Source of the DNA: Pseudoalteromonas holothuriae
Lineage (GTDB): Bacteria; Pseudomonadota; Gammaproteobacteria; Enterobacterales; Alteromonadaceae
Assembly: GCF_945859825.1 (NCBI RefSeq)
Contig: NZ_CAMAPC010000004.1
Span: forward strand, 124,001 to 188,000
Length of the DNA stretch: 64,000 nucleotides
Direction of reading: 5' to 3'
The stretch's first letter is position 1, and each line of letters starts with the position of its first letter. Shown piece after piece: positions 55,090 through 64,000 of the stretch. Below the pieces are notes generated by a model. That model made no database searches and had not been told where the DNA came from. It saw nothing but the letters and a program-made list of their open reading frames with translations. The position numbers were made by a program, and so were the translations under genes.

Positions 55090-55114
55090 GAACGCGTTCA
55101 TAAGAAAGCGATTA

Positions 55115-56176
55115 CTACCACTGAGAGTTATGCCTTAATATTTCTGTAATCGATTTTGCTATTTCCCACCGTGGGGCATTACTTGAATTAGTAAGCAGTA
55201 TTAATGCATTTTTGCTAGCTGGGTAAGTCAGAACTAGCGATTTATATCCCCTAATGCTTCCTGGATGTCGAGCGATATTACCATTCTCACTTTTATATAC
55301 TTGCCATCCCAACGCCATATATATTTCACCCCAAGTAGTTTTCACTTGTGGTTCTAACATTTTTTGATATGTTTGCTCTTTTAAAATAGATGTGTCATGG
55401 GTAAGTGTTAACTTTAGCCACTGACTTAAATCACGCACATTTGAAATTAACCCTTCACTTGGGTTGAATGATATATCGTAAGGTCGTTGATCAACTTTAC
55501 TGATTAACTTCCCTTTGTATGTCGGCCTCGTTTGAGAAAAATATGAGTTGATACCATCGAAATAGTTACTTCTTTCCATGGATGCAGGCTTCAAAATATT
55601 GTCGTATATGAACTTTTCATATTTCTGTCCCGAAACTTCACTTATAACGGCGCCCAAAATATTAAAATTAGTATCACTATATTCAAATTTCTTATCTTCG
55701 ATATTCTTTGATGCAGAGTTATTCACAAGACTAAGGTAAGAATATACAGATCTTTTTTCTTCAAAGCTTACTGGCCTGATTACGTCATTCAACCCAGAAG
55801 TATGTGTAAGTAATTGCTTAATCGTGATATTACTATTTCTGAACGGTCGCAAATATTGTTCTATTTTGTCATTAAGATCTAATTTATCATTTTGAACAAG
55901 TTGCATTATTGCTTGAGCGGTAAATAGCTTAGAAATTGAAGCTATCCGAAATAACGACTCACTAGTTGTTGGCTTAGTCTTCATTTCATCCAGAAAGCCA
56001 AAACCTTTAATATAAGTTACCTCACCTGAGCTAATTACAGCAACAGCCATAGATGGGATACTATTTTGTGTTCGAATTTTTTCTAAGGTAGCAGTTAACT
56101 CTCCTTGAGTATTCGCTTTACCTGCAATTACATTAGAAGAAATAGTTAAGAGCATTATTATAATTAACTTATACAC
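55115..56176 (-). CDS. Secreted serine hydrolase, beta-lactamase class C / penicillin-binding-protein family
   Basis: The 353-residue precursor has a signal peptide (about 1-18). The class C-type motifs are present: Ser80-x-x-Lys83 in RIASISKLF, Tyr166 in YSDTN (the YxN position) and HPGS in place of the KTG triad near residue 312. Family members include beta-lactamases, D-aminopeptidases and esterases. The HxG variant is more common in esterases/LACTB-like enzymes, so resistance should not be assumed. It is convergent with ogt. Confidence 0.88.
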   Translation of the reverse strand: MYKLIIIMLLTISSNVIAGKANTQGELTATLEKIRTQNSIPSMAVAVISSGEVTYIKGFGFLDEMKTKPTTSESLFRIASISKLFTAQAIMQLVQNDKLDLNDKIEQYLRPFRNSNITIKQLLTHTSGLNDVIRPVSFEEKRSVYSYLSLVNNSASKNIEDKKFEYSDTNFNILGAVISEVSGQKYEKFIYDNILKPASMERSNYFDGINSYFSQTRPTYKGKLISKVDQRPYDISFNPSEGLISNVRDLSQWLKLTLTHDTSILKEQTYQKMLEPQVKTTWGEIYMALGWQVYKSENGNIARHPGSIRGYKSLVLTYPASKNALILLTNSSNAPRWEIAKSITEILRHNSQW

Positions 56177-56297
56177 CAGACTGCCTTGTGAAATTTAACA
56201 CCGTATTAGTAGAGCTGGGTATTGTGGCTAGAATAAGCGGCGAAGGAACAAAACCAACTGTGCCTTTTCCTTATCTAACCTTGTTAGCACTAAACAT

Positions 56298-57503
56298 TTA
56301 AAATAAGTCCAAGCCCGGTATAGCCGCTTTTTCAGGTTGCATGCAATGGTACAAATATATTGCAAGTCCAGCGTCTCCAGTCCATAAAGTATATCGGCCT
56401 TGACCGTAATGCAAGCGTGCTTTCTGGCACTGCTCAATAGAGTGCATTGCAAATTTTCTTGCTCTGTCAAGCCATACCAACTTCCCCGTTTTTTGGTATA
56501 AATACAAAAAAGCGTAGCCATTACCAGACGTTCCATGGCAGATATTAGAACCTTTTAGGAGAGGCCCTGCTTGCCAAACTAGCTCCCCCGTTTCGTCTAA
56601 CAACTTATCAAGTAATTTAGATTCAGGTGAATCAATCACCGGTGTTCTTGACATTGCTGTAACAACACCTGCTGCTCCGTGACACCATTGAACAAGTAAT
56701 TTATCAATATCTGGTTTAGTACAAAGCGTCCAATTTGCTAGGTTCTCTTTTTGTTTTACTGAAATATTTAATGTGGCAACCGTACGCTTAATTATTATTC
56801 TGCTGTAACCATCGGGCAACAAATCAGCGCCTTGTAAAAGAATATTGGCATTGCCAGTTACACCATGGCATGCACCATAATAATGACGTTTAGGACCAAA
56901 TACTTGGCTTTGCCAAAGCCATTCTCCCGTCTCGGTATTTTGTATCCAGTTATCCATTAATGACTTCGCGCCTTTAACAAACAAATCTTTCCAATGACTT
57001 TTCCCCGATTTCCGATAAAGAGCTAGGGCTGCATGCATCATTCCACTTTGTCCAGAAGTTATTTCATACAGAGGAAGAGCTATAGTATCTTCCATACATC
57101 GCATAACTAGTCTGGATAAATTTACATTATCAGGTTGCACTAAAATTGCTGGCATTAGTATGCCGAGTTCACCTATTTGTAAACCTGGCTCTACTGAAAC
57201 ATCAGGTGTTTTCAAAAAAGACTGGTAAACACCTTCGATTGATCCTGATAAGTCATTTACTTTATATCCATATTCGCTAAGGATTTGTAAAGCATGAATT
57301 GTGCCTGCAGCTCCTGCGTATGCTGACCATTTAGGCCCAACTTTAGGGTAGCTTTGTGCATCAAGTGGATGCGTGGGCCAACTAGTATCAGGTAAGAGTG
57401 AGCGTTGAATATCATCGATTATTGACAATATCTCTGCTTGCACAATGCTTTTATCCCATGAGGTTTTGGTGAGGGTTTCGTGACGCTTTTTATCAAATAA
57501 CAT
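56298..57503 (-). CDS. Stand-alone LanC-like (lanthionine synthetase C-like) zinc protein
   Basis: This 401-residue protein has the alpha/alpha-barrel LanC repeats. The zinc ligands are visible: Cys274 in WCHGAAG, and Cys322-His323 in CHGTSGNGYAFL. An additional CHG occurs at 212-214 (YYGACHGVTGN). The C-terminus (YTLWTGDAGLAIYL...PGLDLF) is strikingly like eukaryotic LanCL proteins. No LanB/LanM dehydratase, precursor peptide or transporter gene is nearby, so lanthipeptide synthesis is unlikely. A LanCL-like thiol addition (for example glutathione to dehydrated residues) is an inference. No ribosome binding site is evident before the ATG. Confidence 0.88.
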   Translation of the reverse strand: MLFDKKRHETLTKTSWDKSIVQAEILSIIDDIQRSLLPDTSWPTHPLDAQSYPKVGPKWSAYAGAAGTIHALQILSEYGYKVNDLSGSIEGVYQSFLKTPDVSVEPGLQIGELGILMPAILVQPDNVNLSRLVMRCMEDTIALPLYEITSGQSGMMHAALALYRKSGKSHWKDLFVKGAKSLMDNWIQNTETGEWLWQSQVFGPKRHYYGACHGVTGNANILLQGADLLPDGYSRIIIKRTVATLNISVKQKENLANWTLCTKPDIDKLLVQWCHGAAGVVTAMSRTPVIDSPESKLLDKLLDETGELVWQAGPLLKGSNICHGTSGNGYAFLYLYQKTGKLVWLDRARKFAMHSIEQCQKARLHYGQGRYTLWTGDAGLAIYLYHCMQPEKAAIPGLDLF

Positions 57504-58152
57504 TATGTATGAAACTTTTTATCATATTTTGATTAACCCAGTCTGTCGTGCTAAGAGCTTATTCGTCACCAAAATGGTGTGTTTAAGCACACCCAAACGA
57601 CGTATATTACTTACTTCCCATAATGCCAATATATAAAAAGCTGTAAACACCTAGTTGCAAACCTTAAAATGAGATATGAGAAGATACACCATAACGTCCA
57701 AGTTCAGCAATATTGGGCGAGGTGTTGAGAAAAGTAAGCGCTCAGAGCACCTCTGATCCGCATAGAACAACAAGTCTACAACCTTTAGCGTGAAGCATTA
57801 AAAGAAAGTAATGGAAAACACTTTTGCTAATCTAGAGAAACATATGAGCGCTTAATTGTTCCCTCCCCTCTTTTATCCCCATAAAATAATGAAGCTTTAT
57901 GGAATTTAAAAAACATAATATCAATATATTAGGGTTTTTCTAAAAAACGATTTAGGCTGATTTTTACTACATTACACCAATGTGGCTGACTTAAACCACC
58001 ACACTGGATACTGGTATCAGCTATCACTTCTAACAACCCAAAATCATCACACTTCGTTAAAAAATCTGCAGTGTGATGAAACAGTTCGGCTTTACATTAA
58101 ATGAACGTCAGTATGTGGAAAATCAGCTACCTTTCTTTCTGCTGAGCCGTAA
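57504..58152. other. 649-bp spacer with groEL-tail relic and hairpin, no intact gene
   Basis: Only short open stretches (below about 40 codons) are present. A frame with several stops, around 57720-57860, reads ALRAPLIRIEQQVYNL and REALKESNGK; it may be debris of a lost gene. The diverged copy of the groEL downstream region (57878-57985) lies here, as does a perfect hairpin CATCACACT/AGTGTGATG (58045-58053 with 58070-58078). Confidence 0.5.
57878..57985 (-). repeat. Diverged second copy of the groEL 3' end and terminator region
   Basis: This stretch aligns with 58869-58976: ATAAAATAATGAAGCT with CTAAAATGACGAAGCT, then TTAGGGTTTTTCTAAAAA in both, then GATTTTTACTACAT in both. The second copy includes the groEL stop codon and terminator. 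In this copy the terminator stem has lost its left arm and the Gly/Met-coding tail is eroded after a few codons. The two copies are direct repeats about 990 bp apart. Confidence 0.8.
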
Positions 58153-58746
58153 TTACCATTTCTCTTTATTGTCACTGTGGATCTTTTTGAAATAGGCACG
58201 ATAGTGCTCTTTTACCGCATGGGCACCGACAGTTCGACGCTGTTGAGATTCTTCTTCTTTTAATAATTTAAGATAATTGTCAAAATGAGCTTCGCTTATC
58301 AAATCATCAGCGATGGCCGCTTGAACTGCACACCCAGGTTCGTTGCTATGCGTACAATCACTATATTTACATTGCGCAATTAGCTCAACAATTGAACTAA
58401 ATGTACGTTCAATGCCTTGCTCCGCATTATACAGTTGCAGTTCACGCATTCCAGGAGTATCTATTACTGCTACATCCCCATCAGTGAAAAACAGTTGTCG
58501 ATGCGTTGTAGTATGCTTACCATGATCGTCACTTTCCCTAACTTCTTTAGTGGCTTGATGCATATGAAATAAGGCATTAATCAAAGTAGACTTACCAACA
58601 CCTGATGAACCAACTAACGCGATACTTGAACCTTCATAAAGATACTCTTGCAGCACATCTAAGCTATCTAGCTGATTTACACTCAACGCGTGCACATTTG
58701 GCACCAAAATTAACATAAAGCTATACTTAACCCAATAAAAGTGCAT
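58153..58746 (-). pseudogene. Truncated RsgA-like circularly permuted GTPase
   Basis: The 197 residues match the C-terminal two-thirds of RsgA/YjeQ, the 30S-assembly GTPase. They include HALSVNQLDSLDVL, P-loop GSSGVGKST (46-54), EVRESDDHGKHTTTHRQL, IDTPGMREL and the zinc-knuckle CKYSDC-x-HSNEPGC. The N-terminal OB domain and NKxD guanine-specificity region of normal RsgA (about 300-350 residues) are missing. ATG 58746 has GAGGAAAG in front, so a short protein may still be made. It lies between two copies of the groEL 3' end, and a full rsgA is probably elsewhere. I read it as a relic or a domain-only paralogue. Confidence 0.75.
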
Positions 58747-58755
58747 ACTTTCCTC

Positions 58756-58814
58756 AGCTTTGATCACCCAATGGCATTAACTTTGATCACTTATTCTCAT
58801 TAAGCTTTGATCAC
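58756..58814 (-). repeat. Three 12-bp direct repeats upstream of the GTPase
   Basis: On the minus strand GTGATCAAAGCT, GTGATCAAAGTT and GTGATCAAAGCT occur at 58803-58814, 58779-58790 and 58756-58767, with a period of 23-24 bp (about two helical turns). The last copy overlaps the alternative GTG start. Confidence 0.65.
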
Positions 58815-58902
58815 AAAAATCAGGGACTTCTCAACCCGTCAAAAAAGATACCCAACGCCTTGTACCTCCCTAAAATGACGAAGCTCTAGCAAATTTCAGA
58901 CA

Positions 58903-58940
58903 CAAAAAAAAAACCCTAACATCAATGTGTTAGGGTTTTT
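58903..58940 (-). terminator. Terminator of groES-groEL
   Basis: AAAAACCCTAACA pairs with TGTTAGGGTTTTT around a 6-nt loop. On the minus strand a run of ten T residues follows. It lies 28 nt past the groEL stop. Confidence 0.92.
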
Positions 58941-58967
58941 CTAAAAAGCGATTTGGGCCGATTTTTA

Positions 58968-60954
<1,987 letters not shown>

Positions 60955-61021
60955 GTGTTGTTTTCTCCTAACAGTTTCTGAACAATTACAGAAAAATTCT
61001 TTTAAATTCAGTTGCCATCAT

Positions 61022-61050
61022 TTATGGGGGTGGCTGTTTTAAAACCCAAG
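61022..61050 (-). promoter_or_regulatory. Sigma-32 heat-shock promoter of groESL
   Basis: On the minus strand the -35 box CTTGGGT (61044-61050) is followed after 14 nt by the -10 box CCCCATAA (61022-61029). This fits the sigma-32 pattern CTTGAAA - 13 to 15 nt - CCCCATNT. It lies 68 nt before the groES start and just past the fxsA stop. Confidence 0.8.
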
Positions 61051-61068
61051 TAAAAAATTGAAAATTTT

Positions 61069-61572
61069 TTAATCTTTTCTTTGGTATTCACCCTCTATCG
61101 TATTAGATGACTGCTCTTTACTTTTAAGGTCTCTATGCTCTGCATGCTCAAATGGCTGTGATGTACTACTGTGATGAGTAAAAGTATTATGTGATTGATT
61201 CATACTGGTTTGCATTTTAACCGTTACTTGCTTCATCAATGCTTTAGCCAATCGAGTACGAATAACGGGAGTCAATAACATAAAGCCCAACACATCAGTC
61301 ATGATCCCAGGTGTCATGAGCAATACACCTGCAATGATCACACATAGGCCAGTAAACAATTCAGCCGCGGGCATTTGCCCTTGTGACATTTGACCTTGTA
61401 CGTTGCTGTAGGCACTGAGCCCTTGCTGCTTCACTAGTTTTGCACCAAAAATAGCGGTTAATATCACTAAAGCAATTGTCGCAACACCACCAATAACATC
61501 ACTTACTTGAATAAGCAGCGCAATTTCAATAATGGGCACCACAATAAACAGTACAAATAGAATACGAAACAT
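61069..61572 (-). CDS. fxsA: FxsA-family membrane protein
   Basis: FxsA was found in E. coli as a suppressor of F-exclusion of phage T7. The protein (167 residues) has membrane segments at about 2-20 and 24-47 (FRILFVLFIVVPIIEIALLIQV, IGGVATIALVILTAIFGAKLV), a third hydrophobic region with GVLLMTPGIMTDVLGFMLL, and a polar tail. ATG 61572 has AGGAG upstream and matches the family start MFRILF. Its position beside groES is conserved in many gammaproteobacteria. Confidence 0.92.
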   Translation of the reverse strand: MFRILFVLFIVVPIIEIALLIQVSDVIGGVATIALVILTAIFGAKLVKQQGLSAYSNVQGQMSQGQMPAAELFTGLCVIIAGVLLMTPGIMTDVLGFMLLTPVIRTRLAKALMKQVTVKMQTSMNQSHNTFTHHSSTSQPFEHAEHRDLKSKEQSSNTIEGEYQRKD

Positions 61573-61742
61573 ACTTTCTCCTAAATCAATGAAACTTAAA
61601 TATGGGTTACTCGGTCTCATTTCAAGCACAAACGAGAAGATAAGCTACAGGGCTGCTATTTTGCTTTCATCTATAGACACTTGGGATAGATATTAGTTTA
61701 AGCTACTATGACTAAAGTTTATTCTTTGTAAAGGAACAGCGC

Positions 61743-62063
61743 ATGGCTCCCCAGTACAAACTGATCATGACCACCTGCGAAAATCAACAAGATGCAAATC
61801 AGCTTGCCAATCAACTCGTGGTGTTAAAGCTCGCTGCTTGCGTCAACATTCTACCTGCCGTTGAGTCGGTTTACATGTGGCAAGGTGAAGTTGTGCAACA
61901 CACCGAAACTAAACTGTTTATAAAAACCAAATCAGAAAAACTAAGTAAAGTGATCAACACCATCAAAGAACTTCATAGTTATGAAGTACCAGAAATTCAG
62001 GTACTCGATGTAACAGGTGGTAACTTAGCTTATTTTAACTGGATGGATGAGGTACTAAATTAA
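61743..62063 (+). CDS. cutA: Divalent-cation tolerance protein CutA
   Basis: This 106-residue trimeric, PII-like protein has the family's C-terminal SYEVPEIQVLDVTGGNLAYFNWM block and the metal-linked CVNILPAVESVYMWQGE motif. The linked copper-tolerance role is historical, and the biochemical function is open. The stop codon shares one base with the dsbD start (TAATG), so the two genes are translationally coupled, as in E. coli where dsbD and cutA adjoin. Confidence 0.95.
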   Translation: MAPQYKLIMTTCENQQDANQLANQLVVLKLAACVNILPAVESVYMWQGEVVQHTETKLFIKTKSEKLSKVINTIKELHSYEVPEIQVLDVTGGNLAYFNWMDEVLN

Positions 62064-63853
62064 TGCGCACCCTGTTGTTTATTTTTTCACTTATTTGGCT
62101 GTTGCCTGCTCACGCAAATAACGACATTCTTGAGAGCCTAATAACCCCCAAACAAAGTACATTTTTAAGTGTTAACGAAGCATTTAAGTTTGATTTTGAC
62201 CAGCAAGGTAATATTCTTTTTACCGGCTGGGAAATTGAACCTGGCTATTATTTATATAAGAAAAAAATAGAGATCATTGCCAAAGAGGCTGATATTTCAG
62301 TACCTGAATATGCCAAGGGAGAAGAAATAGAAGATGAATTTTTTGGCAAAACAGAAGTCTATTTTAACTCTTTCTCAGTTGTGTCAAAACTGAGTAATAT
62401 CAGTAATGACGCTATCGTAAAAATACGTTACCAAGGCTGTGCTGAAGCTGGTTTATGTTATCCACCTGAGGTCATTGAAATACCTTTGTCTCCTCTGGCT
62501 ATGGTTAATACCACCGATAATGAAAGTAACAATCAACAAACGTCTAATGAGCAACTAAAAAGTAATACCAATGATGGTGAACCATTATCTTTTACTGAAC
62601 GACTGGCAAATCAGAGCTTACTGACCAATTTAGCTATCTTTTTTATGGTTGGTGTGGGCTTAGCTTTTACACCCTGTGTTTTCCCTATGTTCCCAATATT
62701 ATCTAGCCTGATAGCAGGCCAACAAGGCCTCTCAACAAAGAAAGCGTTTAGTTTATCATTTGTATATATCCAAGGTATGGCACTCACGTATGCTTTATTA
62801 GGGTTAGTTGTTGCCGCGCTTGGTGGACAAGTCCAAGGATATATACAACACCCTGCTGTACTTATTAGTTTTAGCTTATTATTTGTTTTACTCGCCATGA
62901 CCATGTTTGGCTGGTATGAAATTAAGCTGCCTAATGGTTTAATGAATAAGCTAACCTCCATTAGTAACCAGCAAAAAGGTGGTAATTATTTGGGCGTGTT
63001 TGCTATGGGCATACTGTCTGGTTTAATCGCTTCTCCTTGCACCACTGCACCGCTTTCGGCTGCTTTATTATATGTTGCACAAAGTGGCGACTACTTTATT
63101 GGTGGCATCACACTTTACGCACTCAGTTTAGGAATGGGATTACCACTGCTATTACTTGGCACATCAGGCGGTAAATTACTGCCTAAAGCTGGCGCTTGGA
63201 TGGAGCAAGTGAAAATACTGTTTGGTTTTGTAATGTTGGTGGTGCCACTAATATTACTTGAACGCATTCTTGATTTTGACATTATTCTTTGGCTGGGTAG
63301 TGGCCTAATGCTCGCAACTGCGCTGTACTTGCATCATTGGCAAAGCCAGCAGCACACGGGCGTGTTTAAAACACTATTATGGGGTGTTGCTTCATTGTTA
63401 TTAGTAACGTCACTTTTGGTTAGTAAACAACTTATTTGGCCTACTAAAACGATAAAAGTGACACAACAAGCTAACAGTGAGAAAAAGTTTCAATTAGTCG
63501 AAGACTTAAGTGCGCTAAGGCAAGCTATTGACCACGCAAATGATAATGGCCAAATCGCCATTGTAGACCTATACGCAGATTGGTGTGTAGCTTGTAAAGA
63601 GTTTGAAAAATACACGTTTTTTGCGCCTGAGGTACAAACACAATTTCAACACTTTGCTTTATTAAAGCTAGATTTAACGCAAAATGATGAGAAAAGTATC
63701 GAAATCATGCAAGAGTTTAATGTTTTTGGTTTACCTACCATGTTGTTCTTTGATTCTCAGGGAAATGAGCTATCAGAGTTACGAGTTACTGGCTTTATGG
63801 GTCCACAACCCTTCTCTGCTCACCTAAAGAAAGTACGTAATCACGTAGAATAA
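62063..63853 (+). CDS. dsbD: Thiol:disulphide interchange protein DsbD
   Basis: DsbD carries electrons from cytoplasmic thioredoxin across the inner membrane to periplasmic DsbC, DsbG and CcmG. The 596-residue precursor has a signal peptide (about 1-18) and an alpha domain with the Cys pair in GCAEAGLCYPP (near residues 130-140). The eight-helix beta domain holds membrane cysteines in FTPCVFPMFP and SPCTTAPLSA. The C-terminal thioredoxin-like gamma domain has Cys508 and Cys511 in WCVACKEF. All six redox cysteines are present. It is coupled to cutA. Confidence 0.97.
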   Translation: MRTLLFIFSLIWLLPAHANNDILESLITPKQSTFLSVNEAFKFDFDQQGNILFTGWEIEPGYYLYKKKIEIIAKEADISVPEYAKGEEIEDEFFGKTEVYFNSFSVVSKLSNISNDAIVKIRYQGCAEAGLCYPPEVIEIPLSPLAMVNTTDNESNNQQTSNEQLKSNTNDGEPLSFTERLANQSLLTNLAIFFMVGVGLAFTPCVFPMFPILSSLIAGQQGLSTKKAFSLSFVYIQGMALTYALLGLVVAALGGQVQGYIQHPAVLISFSLLFVLLAMTMFGWYEIKLPNGLMNKLTSISNQQKGGNYLGVFAMGILSGLIASPCTTAPLSAALLYVAQSGDYFIGGITLYALSLGMGLPLLLLGTSGGKLLPKAGAWMEQVKILFGFVMLVVPLILLERILDFDIILWLGSGLMLATALYLHHWQSQQHTGVFKTLLWGVASLLLVTSLLVSKQLIWPTKTIKVTQQANSEKKFQLVEDLSALRQAIDHANDNGQIAIVDLYADWCVACKEFEKYTFFAPEVQTQFQHFALLKLDLTQNDEKSIEIMQEFNVFGLPTMLFFDSQGNELSELRVTGFMGPQPFSAHLKKVRNHVE

Positions 63854-64000
63854 TCCCGAATATGTGGACGCTGGCTAATTGAGAGCAGCGTTCACCATCT
63901 GATTAGACCAGTATTTTGCTGCTATTTACTTCGATATATCTATAATACACAGCGAAAGTGAGAAAAATTTGCTATTTAAGTTTAAAGCGCTTAATTTAGA

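Noticed and set aside
55115..56176. Calling the serine hydrolase a beta-lactamase resistance gene
   Set aside because: The third motif is HPGS rather than KTG, and many family members are esterases or peptidases; sequence alone does not support resistance.
57504..57877. Possible lanthipeptide precursor next to the LanC-like gene
   Set aside because: No short frame in either strand has a leader followed by a Ser/Thr/Cys-rich core with a ribosome binding site.
58076..58195. Plus-strand frame beginning MKQFGFTLNERQ, about 39 codons
   Set aside because: It lacks a ribosome binding site, begins inside a hairpin arm and runs antisense into the GTPase gene; probably chance.

Overview
The window looks like a chromosomal segment of a marine gammaproteobacterium of the Pseudoalteromonas type (order Alteromonadales). 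The evidence is the AT-rich base composition, the housekeeping proteins (SlmA, L28/L33, SpoT, the AsnC/AsnA pair, EpmA/EpmB/EF-P, GroES/GroEL, DsbD), a ppaC-type pyrophosphatase, and several dispersed short palindromic or MITE-like repeats. The genus is my inference. No rRNA, tRNA, CRISPR array, prophage or intact insertion sequence was seen.

Layout. Positions 1-11.8 kb hold the leftward block radC - rpmB - rpmG - mutM (mutM cut by the window edge), which is contiguous in E. coli. Here about 10 kb of other genes separate rpmG from mutM: a small membrane protein, ppaC, an AraC-type regulator, a transglutaminase-like protein, a two-domain secreted esterase facing a CadC-like membrane regulator, and a large Ig/LRR lipoprotein. 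Positions 12-28.3 kb hold coaBC, slmA, an S9 peptidase, then gmk - rpoZ - spoT - ridA and trmH - recG. This is the E. coli spoT cluster, opened by a DUF342 protein and the divergent asnA/asnC pair. An inverted pair of about 160-bp MITEs brackets gmk-rpoZ. Positions 28.4-44.9 kb hold galE, a TolB-like protein, phosphoribulokinase-like PrkB, yjjX-yjjG, two small orphan ORFs, rnr-rlmB, a DesK/DesR-like two-component system, a DMT exporter, a glycerophosphodiesterase, a chemoreceptor, and the translation-factor module epmA / efp / epmB.

Positions 45-58.8 kb are mostly accessory: a YjfB-like motility peptide, a DUF3016 protein, an RND efflux pair, an L-amino-acid/monoamine oxidase, an S66 peptidase homologue with an apparently altered nucleophile, a secreted DUF4440-like protein, Ogt, a class-C beta-lactamase-like hydrolase, a stand-alone LanC-like zinc protein, and a truncated RsgA-like GTPase. 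The GTPase lies between two diverged copies of the groEL 3' end/terminator. Positions 58.9-64 kb return to core genes: groEL, groES (with a readable sigma-32 promoter), fxsA, and the cutA-dsbD operon.

Functional links visible here are: EpmB and EpmA make and attach beta-lysine to Lys34 of EF-P; AsnC faces its likely target asnA; SpoT sits with omega and guanylate kinase (guanine nucleotide/(p)ppGpp metabolism); and GroES/GroEL share one heat-shock promoter. The most interesting stretches are the LanC-like gene with no visible peptide partner, the groEL-tail duplication around the GTPase relic, the fused esterase with its own regulator, and the repeat families. Gene starts were moved inward wherever a ribosome binding site or family alignment favoured an internal ATG.
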